Made by a program: the position numbers and the translations under genes
Notes under the pieces: model-generated
The model's database searches: none
Seen by the model: the letters and a program-made list of their open reading frames with translations, nothing else
Told to the model about the DNA's origin: nothing
DNA from: Desulfosporosinus acidiphilus SJ4
Lineage (GTDB): Bacteria > Bacillota > Desulfitobacteriia > Desulfitobacteriales > Desulfitobacteriaceae
DNA length: 64,000 nucleotides
Reading direction: 5' to 3'
Assembly: GCF_000255115.2 (NCBI RefSeq)
Contig: NC_018068.1
Coordinates: 3,815,977 to 3,879,976 of the forward strand
Shown: piece after piece, positions 62,671 through 64,000 of the stretch
How the letters are laid out: every line of letters begins with the position of its first letter
How positions within the stretch are numbered: the stretch's first letter is position 1

Positions 62671-63822
62671 TTACATTCTCCCCTTTCTTGGGCAATTTCT
62701 TGCCACCAATTCTGTGAAACGCTGGAAAATCTCCTCATTTTCTTCCGGGCCGGGAGCTCCTTCCGGATGAAACTGAACTGACAGAACAGGATACGTTTCA
62801 TGCTCCATTCCCTCTACCGTTCCGTCGTTAAGATTCCTCATCGTGACTTCAAAACCGGTTCCTTTTAAAGAATCATCGATAACGGCATAACCGTGATTTT
62901 GTGATGTCATCGTAGCCTTACCTGTTCGGAGATCAAGAACAGGGTGATTTCCTCCGCGATGCCCATAGGGAAGTTTGTAAGTCTCCCCGCCCGCTGCCAG
63001 AGCGAGAAGTTGGTGTCCCAGACAGATACCTAAAACAGGCAGTTTACTATACAATTGGCGGACTGTATCAACTATTTCCGGCAATTCACTGGGATCCCCG
63101 GGACCATTGCTTAAAACCATACCCCTTGGCTGCTGCCATAAGATTTCCTCTGCCGTTGATCCGGCTGGAAACACCATAATTCGATAGCCTCTCTGTTGAA
63201 GAGAGCGCAGAATATTTCGTTTAACCCCAAAATCAAAGACGGCTATTAAAGGGCCTGAGCCCGGTATTTCATAGACTTCTTTAACGGTTGAGCGATAAAC
63301 CCAATGTTCATCTTTACATAAAGTGCTAGTATGATTTAATTGACAGTTACTCAGATTCTCAGAGCTTTCTTTCCGCACCTGCCAATAATCTTTTCCCTCT
63401 TCCCAAGACTTAACTAAAACTCCCGACAAAGTGCCGAAGTCCCTTAGATAGCGGGTCAATGCCCTTGTATCAACACCTTTTAGTCCTTGTACACCATGCT
63501 GCTGGCAATATTCTTCCAATGCCCCCTCAGCATGCAGGCTTCCCTCTCCTTGAGAAAGCTCGCGAACAATCAGGCCTTGGAGACGAGTTTTGTCTGCTTC
63601 ATTTTCTTCATGATGCCAGCCGTAATTTCCAATTTGCGGCTGAGTTAGAACTAAGATTTGCCCGGCATAGGATAAATCCGTAATCATCTCCTGATAACCG
63701 CTCATGGATGTATTAAAAACTACTTCCCGTGCTGTCGGTGAGGAAGAATAGTTCTCCCACTCGCCAAACGCTTCCCCTGCAAAGGTCGTCCCATCCATAA
63801 AAACGAGATAAGCCACCTTCAA
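62671..63822 (-). CDS. carA: carbamoyl-phosphate synthase, small (glutaminase) subunit
   Basis: CarA releases ammonia from glutamine for CarB. The 383-residue protein has the class I amidotransferase triad: cysteine in GICLGHQLLALAAGG, histidine and glutamate in VQFHPEGAPGPEEN. NTSMSGYQEMITDLSYAGQ is at the N-terminal side. I chose the TTG at 63822, five bases after AGAGG. GTG codons at 63825 and 63816 are alternatives, with poorer spacing. The 50-base gap to pyrC contains a short direct repeat (CTCTCTTTACTTT, twice on the plus strand). Confidence 0.95.
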   Translation of the reverse strand: MKVAYLVFMDGTTFAGEAFGEWENYSSSPTAREVVFNTSMSGYQEMITDLSYAGQILVLTQPQIGNYGWHHEENEADKTRLQGLIVRELSQGEGSLHAEGALEEYCQQHGVQGLKGVDTRALTRYLRDFGTLSGVLVKSWEEGKDYWQVRKESSENLSNCQLNHTSTLCKDEHWVYRSTVKEVYEIPGSGPLIAVFDFGVKRNILRSLQQRGYRIMVFPAGSTAEEILWQQPRGMVLSNGPGDPSELPEIVDTVRQLYSKLPVLGICLGHQLLALAAGGETYKLPYGHRGGNHPVLDLRTGKATMTSQNHGYAVIDDSLKGTGFEVTMRNLNDGTVEGMEHETYPVLSVQFHPEGAPGPEENEEIFQRFTELVARNCPRKGRM

Positions 63823-63875
63823 CACTTCCTCTCAAATACTCTCTTTACTTTTCTTCAAACACTCTCTTTACTTTC

Positions 63876-64000
63876 CTATAGAACCCTTCGATTTTCTTGT
63901 ACTAATCGTCCGCCGACCCAAACCATCACTGGAAAACCTTGAAGAGTCTGACCTAAAAACGGAGTATTGCGTGCTTTGGAAACCAAATTGCCAGGTTCGA
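63876..64000 (-). CDS. pyrC: dihydroorotase, C-terminal part (cut by the window edge)
   Basis: Only the last 40 codons are present, ending in TAG at 63876. The visible part includes SKARNTPFLGQTLQGFPVMVWVGGR in separate blocks, the typical dihydroorotase C-terminus. The operon therefore continues beyond the window, presumably with pyrB and pyrR. Confidence 0.9.
   Translation of the reverse strand, partial: EPGNLVSKARNTPFLGQTLQGFPVMVWVGGRLVQENRRVL

Overview
The window looks like a core-genome segment of an endospore-forming, anaerobic Firmicute, most likely of the Desulfosporosinus/Desulfitobacterium group. This is inferred from gene content and order, not from a database search. The sporulation markers are gpr, a SASP-like mini-gene, ylbJ and a SpoVD-type PBP. 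Other pointers are a PyrR-type RNA attenuator, a PrkC/Stp signalling cluster with two FHA proteins, and an aldo/keto reductase carrying ferredoxin-type cysteines. Most genes lie on the minus strand, so the transcriptional flow runs from high to low coordinates. I saw no tRNA, rRNA, CRISPR array, insertion sequence or prophage.

Region 0-13 kb. At the left edge is a minus-strand promoter with a near-ideal palindromic operator, placed where fapR/plsX would be expected to begin. It is followed by rpmF-yceD behind a perfect consensus promoter, ackA, ylbJ (plus strand), a coiled-coil protein, rsmD and gpr (plus strand, with a forespore-type promoter). Then come a tiny SASP-like gene, recG with a long charged N-terminal extension, the two-subunit serine dehydratase (sdaAA/sdaAB), and fakA with an Asp23 partner.

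Region 13-30.5 kb. rpmB (plus) faces a long minus-strand run read in the order priA, def, fmt, zinc metallopeptidase, rsmB, rlmN, FhaA-like, FhaB-like, stp, ftsW/rodA, class B PBP, prkC, rsgA, rpe, thiN, hslO. Many of these genes overlap or abut. The run couples replication restart, N-terminal formylation and deformylation, rRNA modification, Ser/Thr phosphosignalling and cell-wall synthesis.

Region 30.5-46 kb. A uracil permease sits behind a PyrR attenuator. An orphan membrane-anchored protein follows. Further minus-strand genes are an ACT protein with a phenylacetate-CoA ligase, and yicC-remA-gmk-rpoZ-coaBC-metK in one compact operon. dapF and a Ca2+-type P-ATPase follow, with rqcH divergent.

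Region 46-64 kb. This part holds mnmM with an Fe-S aldo/keto reductase, an MFS transporter, a DUF2225 protein, a SpoVD-like PBP convergent with an amidase, a phosphodiesterase-family enzyme, a 39-residue membrane peptide and a YihY/BrkB protein. It ends in the pyrimidine operon pyrC(partial)-carA-carB-pyrK-pyrD-pyrF-pyrE, whose promoter lies beyond the window. The long intergenic gaps at 33, 35, 40, 46, 50 and 53 kb carry related, strongly structured, repeated noncoding elements. With the operator at 0.1 kb and the SASP-like gene at 6.4 kb, these are the least explained parts of the window. I did not find a clearly new multi-gene system.
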